From the NCBI GenBank assembly GCA_030159075.1, contig BROG01000132.1:1298685-1362684 (forward strand): a DNA stretch of 64,000 nt, in the 5' to 3' direction. The notes under the pieces are model-generated. The model saw only the letters and a list, made by a program, of their open reading frames with translations, had not been told where the DNA came from and ran no database searches. Origin of the DNA: Atrina japonica (Eukaryota; Mollusca; Bivalvia; Pterioida; Pinnidae). A program made the position numbers and the translations under genes. Below, in pieces: positions 59,640 through 64,000 of the stretch; the first letter of the stretch is position 1, and every line of letters starts with the position of its first letter.

Positions 59640-60239
59640 ACCCTGTGTCCGTCCTTTCGACTACATCCAAATTAAATTCATCTATTTGTTTTGGTTTGAC
59701 TGTCTGTTTTTTCTCTCTTTTCTTCATCACCTAAAATATTATGAAACAGTAAAATGAAATAGTATGGTAAATATATACTAAATAGTAGGCTGTATAAAAT
59801 ATGGAATGGTAGGCTGTAAAGATATTGAATAGTAAGATATATATATATGGAAAAGTAGGCTTTATATATTTTGAAAAGTAAGCTTGATATGTAATAGTAG
59901 GCTGTATTGATATATGTGTTATTGTATACTGTATTCTTATGGAATAATAAGTTGTTTAGATATTAAATAGTAGTATACTGTATATATACTGCTCATGTAC
60001 TAACTCTACATTTATGAATTTATGTATTTTAATTTTAGGTCTATTTTTGTTTTTGTATTATTTATTTGTTATGCGTATGTATAGATCTATTGTTTATATG
60101 AATTTATATTATCTGCAAATTTTTCTCAATACCATTCTTCCTTTTTTTATTATTCATTACTTTAAAAATGAATTGCTTTCTAAATTTCTCATTGATTGTT
60201 TGATTTGCGGAGTATTTAGAAAAAAAACCCAATAGTATA
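59640..60239. other. No gene seen
   Basis: AT-rich with irregular AATAGTAGGCTGTAT-like units at about 59760-59980. Confidence 0.5.
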
Positions 60240-60590
60240 GTATATATAAATACGGAGACTTGCCATTTAAAAAAAAAACATTGCGAAGCCATTTTTTACT
60301 ACATTTCAATAGAACCAAGAATTTCAGTTTCATTACATATTCTTATTTCAATATTTTGAATTACAAATTAAGATGTATGTATTTAAACAGAAAATTTAAC
60401 AATTTTTATGAAAACTCTCAATATGGTTAGGTAAAATTGTTATATCTAAGTTTTACTTTTTTTAAATCTTTGAAATTACAAATTAGAATTACATTCAAAT
60501 AAGCAATGAAACTTGGAAACGTTCTCTATTAAATGGTGAAAACTTTTGAAATGTGATATGAAATGGGTTCACAATATGTTTTTGGTAAAA
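60240..60590 (+). repeat. About 350-bp diverged repeat, copy 1
   Basis: ATTGCGAAGCCATTTTTTAC, AAATAAGCAATGAAACTTGG and AAACGTTCTCTATTAAATGG recur in the same order at 61640-62030. Confidence 0.75.
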
Positions 60591-61260
60591 TGTTTTTAAA
60601 GAAATATATTGTAAAAATAATTATGTTTGTCAACTTTTGGCAAATAACTGTACATATAGTTTACTGTTTTTTTCAGACTAAACAAAATCAAAGAAAAGAA
60701 AATAAACCAAGTTTGCTGTGAGAAGTAATCAGATTTGTAACGGAAAAAGTATTAGTACTACAAAATGACGCCAAGAAACAATCAGTTACTATAACGACGT
60801 CTATGTTTTTGCTGGTATCTGTATCATTTTGCCAACCGGAAGACTAGCAAAGTCACAGGACCACAGTTACTGCTAAAGGGTTTATGTATGATTCTGTGGA
60901 GTCTGGATTTCCTTTTCCAATTTGAGGATAAATCGGGGATAAATAAATAAAAGAAAATATATTGAACGTATACTGCAAATGAATGATAAGTTTACAGTTG
61001 TAGATTTACGATAAATCATAACTTTCTTATAAAAGTAATTTGAAAAAACACGAGTGTTGCGAAATCGTCAATGCAACGTCACAAAATTCTGACGTAAATT
61101 ACTATGACGTCACAATATGGCACAGTAAAAATTATTCCGGTTGAAGAATGCTGATTGTGTTAACCTAACCCGAATAATCCAGTCGTTATATTTCGCTCAC
61201 TCATTAACGCCTGAGTTCATACACAATCATAATCCTTTGGAGGACATTGAATTTTATTGA
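60591..61260. other. No gene seen
   Basis: No supported feature. Confidence 0.5.
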
Positions 61261-61264
61261 AACA

Positions 61265-61640
61265 AGCACAAGCATACATGTATATAGAATTAAAAAGTTA
61301 AAGACACGAAAACGTACAGATAATTTACTGGTATCTATATTCGCCACGAACGAAACAAGCACATTCCGTCGAAATACATGTATATAGAATTAAAAGTTAA
61401 AGACACGAAAACGTACAAATAATTTACTGGTATATATGTTTACCACGAATGAAACAAACACATTCCATCGAAATACATGTATATAGAAATTAAAAAATTA
61501 AAGACACGAAAACGTACAGATAATTTACTATTATATATATTCGCCACGAACGAAACATGCATATTCCATCGAAATACATGTATATAGAATTAAAAATTTA
61601 AAGACACGAAAACATACAAATAATTTACTAGTATAGAGAT
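61265..61640. repeat. Tandem repeat, about 100-105-bp unit, nearly 4 copies
   Basis: ATACATGTATATAGAATTAA, AAAGACACGAAAACGTACAG, ATAATTTACTGGTAT and CGCCACGAACGAAACAAGCA repeat. A more diverged unit is at 62095-62230. Confidence 0.9.
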
Positions 61641-62030
61641 ACAACCATTTGCCATATAAAACCGCATTTTTTGAAAAGAAATATTGTGAAGCCATTTCTT
61701 ATCACATTTCGATAAAATTTTCATCGTTAAACATATAATTGGATACGGTTTCGTAATATATTTTTATTTTGATTTTCCGAATTAAGAATTTAAAAAATCA
61801 TCAATTTTAACAGAAAGTTTAATTCTTTGTGATAAAAATTCCTTCTTTAGGTAAGTGAAATTGTGATATCTAATTTTTACTTTTTGTTAAATTTTCAAAT
61901 TTTCAAAATTTATAATAGGAAAATTGCATCCAAATAATCAATGAAACTTGGAAACATTCTCTATTTAACAGTGAAAATTCTATTCACCTGCGGTAAGAAA
62001 TGGCTACACATTTTGTTTTTCAATATGTGG
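61640..62030 (+). repeat. About 350-bp diverged repeat, copy 2
   Basis: ATTGTGAAGCCATTTCTTAT, AATAATCAATGAAACTTGGA and AACATTCTCTATTTAACAGT match 60240-60590. A diverged relative of the 100-bp unit follows. Confidence 0.75.
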
Positions 62031-62312
62031 TCTTATATATGAAACATATAGTAAAATGATAATGTCTATAAATGTTTGACAAGTGGATGTATGTAAACAA
62101 CAACGGAACAAGAATATTAAACGAAATAGAATTAAATATATATGGACACGACAACACAAAAAGACACGACGGCGTACATATAATTTACTGATATAAAGAT
62201 ATGTGAAACACACACGGAACAAGCATAATTTTACTAAATTATATAATTTCATACATTTTAGTTGATTATTCAATATTTCTTATTCTTAAATTCCTTTTAC
62301 ATTTTAATACAG

Positions 62313-62485
62313 CATTCAAAATCACTCATTTCTCGTCATAAATTAGATGCTGTTACGGGTGTACTGGACGATTTACAGACTAAATATGCAAAGAAAAAGA
62401 AACCTGTAAAACGTACTAAATTTGACATTTTGACCTTAGGGAGCCCAGAGACCGGGTGCAAAGGTTTCATAAGAAAAGAGAATTC
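62313..62485 (+). pseudogene. Possible N-terminal exon of transposase relic
   Basis: Acceptor TTTTAATACAG, strong donor ATTC|GTAAGT. Reads SLISRHKLDAVTGVLDDLQT, KKKKPVKRTKFDILTLG and GCKGFIRKENS. Basic, lysine-rich, no known domain. It precedes the HTH piece, but the phases do not match with the nearest acceptor, so membership is uncertain; it could be an exon of an unrelated gene. Confidence 0.35.
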
Positions 62486-62952
62486 GTAAGTATCTGAAAA
62501 AATGAGTGGCCACCCGCATATGTCTCTTATAAATTATGTAATTAAATAACTTACCAAACAATTTAAATAGACATAAATACTTAAGAGGATTCTGCATTGT
62601 TGTATGTATCAAATTTATACATATACTGAAGACGAGTCCACAGTATTTATTAAAACCTGTATATAGGGGCCACCCATGCCAGAAAAATGAAGACCCGCAA
62701 AAATATTTAAGACAGTCAAACAAAACTGGCCCTTTTATACTTATATAATTATAGGTTTTACTTAATAATTTTATTGCAAAACTTTATAATTAAAGTCATT
62801 AAAGTTGCACTTCCGTTTGACATATGACCATTTCTTCTCTCTTGTACATAAAATGAAAAGATTTCTGTCAAAAGACTCTTAAAAAATTCTTACTCAACGT
62901 TGTTTTATTTATTTGAAGGTTAGTATTGAAAAGTTAAAAAAAAATGTTTTAG

Positions 62953-63083
62953 ACCGAAGACATCGAAGTAAGTACGTCAACATTAAGACGTTATTTACTA
63001 CAGATGGGGTTTAAATACATGGTGGTAAAAGATTCATGAAAGAATCAGAGGAGATTGTGGCCAAGTGACATGATTATTTAAGG
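62953..63083 (+). pseudogene. DDE transposase, helix-turn-helix fragment
   Basis: After an acceptor-like TTTTAG: TEDIEVSTSTLRRYLLQMGF then KYMVVKDS and a stop. In the next frame it continues MKESEEIVAK, stop (TGA), HDYLR. StTLrRxLxxMGFxY...E..Ixx.R..YLR is the N-terminal HTH/linker pattern of DDE_3-type transposases. One frameshift and one stop mark decay. Confidence 0.65.
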
Positions 63084-63139
63084 TTGAAGTTTAATTTTTA
63101 TATACATGTATGAGACTATATTAAATCGGAATGTGAATT

Positions 63140-63142
63140 ATA

Positions 63143-63234
<92 letters not shown>

Positions 63235-63242
63235 TATATATA
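63140..63242. repeat. (TA)n microsatellite
   Basis: About 90 bp of TA with one ATTATA break, between the HTH and first-Asp pieces. Confidence 0.95.
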
Positions 63243-63337
63243 TGTATATATATTGGATTACTTAATCACGTAAAAATGCGAAAAATAAGTCTACAATTAT
63301 CCAAAAATGCATGTGGGATTAAAGCTGGTATCTGTTA

Positions 63338-63422
63338 ACAACTTCAAAGAACTACAGAGAAGAAGGTTGGTATATAGTATATACAGACGAGACATGGGTT
63401 AACGGTAACCATGCATGTTCAG
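63338..63422 (+). pseudogene. DDE transposase, first-Asp exon
   Basis: Reads NYREEGWYIVYTDETWVNGN then HACS, with donor CAG|GTAAAG. YTDETWVNxxH is the first catalytic Asp motif (D codon at 63386-63388) of this transposase group. Confidence 0.75.
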
Positions 63423-63898
63423 GTAAAGACCATAATTTGTATTGAAAGGTATATTGTCCTTCAAAAAATAATATTTTTTCACCATTTTAAAATGTTTTGT
63501 ATTGGTGTAAAATTTATTTCAGAAAACGACTTGTTTTCGTGGATACAGAGTTATGTAGGTACATAAATAATACCGATGAACTGAAAATTTCATTGAAAAG
63601 TTGATATTTATGGAAAATAACTATATTATCAGTACAAATTTTCTATCTTTACGCATTTAAATCCGAAACAAAATTATGATACACAGAGTTACCAAATGCA
63701 TTTAGTAAATAGATCAGCTACCATACTTTAAAATCAATTAATTTCGTAAACATTTATTAGTGAAAGTTTGTAACAATACATCTTAAGATTTTATTTATGT
63801 CGTTTTGTTGTAATGGTTCTTGTTTTACATGTACACGTAACTTAAATTAAGTTGAAAACTATAACTTGCCATTGGTAAGGGAGTGGACTCACAATCAG

Positions 63899-64000
63899 CC
63901 CCATGTCTTGTATAAAGTTATTCCGGACTGCGATCAGTGCGATCAGTGTGGAAGAAATATCCCAAGTGGAAAAGGCTCCAGATTAATAGTTCTGGATGCA
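63899..64000 (+). pseudogene. DDE transposase, GKG segment, cut by window end
   Basis: CGRNIPSGKGSRLIVLDA reads to the last base. The PsGKGxRLIxLxA motif follows the first Asp in DDE_3-type transposases. I could not find an acceptor that joins it in frame to the donor at 63422. Confidence 0.65.

Overview
This is a eukaryotic nuclear window, AT-rich and dominated by non-coding repeats. The repeat types (a tRNA-headed SINE with a GGCCxxCGTGGCCGAGTGGTTAGAG-like head, a retroelement tail around GTCGACCGGTCACACC, and a family beginning AAGAGGCCCATRGGxCACATCGCTCACCTGA), the huge TA and GA microsatellites and the small-exon gene structure suggest a mollusc, most likely a bivalve of oyster type. That assignment is from recognition, not from a search.

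One intact host gene is visible: a five-exon MORN5 orthologue on the plus strand, 43611-54348, predicted at 176 residues. All four introns have GT-AG borders and the frame closes. Just upstream lie a forkhead-type site (TGTAAAC) and an imperfect RFX X-box, a fitting pair for a cilium/sperm-flagellum gene. Its introns are loaded with SINE pieces, foldback MITEs, a degenerate minisatellite and a retroelement insertion that ends 33 bp before exon 3.

The right end (57.5-64.0 kb) holds broken, intron-split pieces of a DDE transposase of the IS630/Tc1/mariner type (DDE_3-like). The N-terminal half (HTH, first Asp, GKG motif) is on the plus strand at 62.9-64.0 kb. The C-terminal half (MNG..F..WL, second Asp, the RLP..H.ELxPIELI block with the Glu, and perhaps an acidic tail) is on the minus strand at 59.6-57.5 kb. 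In-frame stops and frameshifts show decay.

0-43 kb has no gene that I can support. It contains at least a dozen copies of one retroelement that share a 3' end (some keep about 110 codons of a reverse-transcriptase C-terminus), two tRNA-derived SINE families, several TIR/foldback MITEs, a 3.2-kb foldback-like composite whose arms are CGCG-rich tandem repeats (22.4-25.6 kb), and large minisatellites at 9.6-10.6, 31.1-32.1 and 35.2-37.6 kb. The last one appears to have grown from inside a SINE. Most long open frames in the window are microsatellite or minisatellite shadows.
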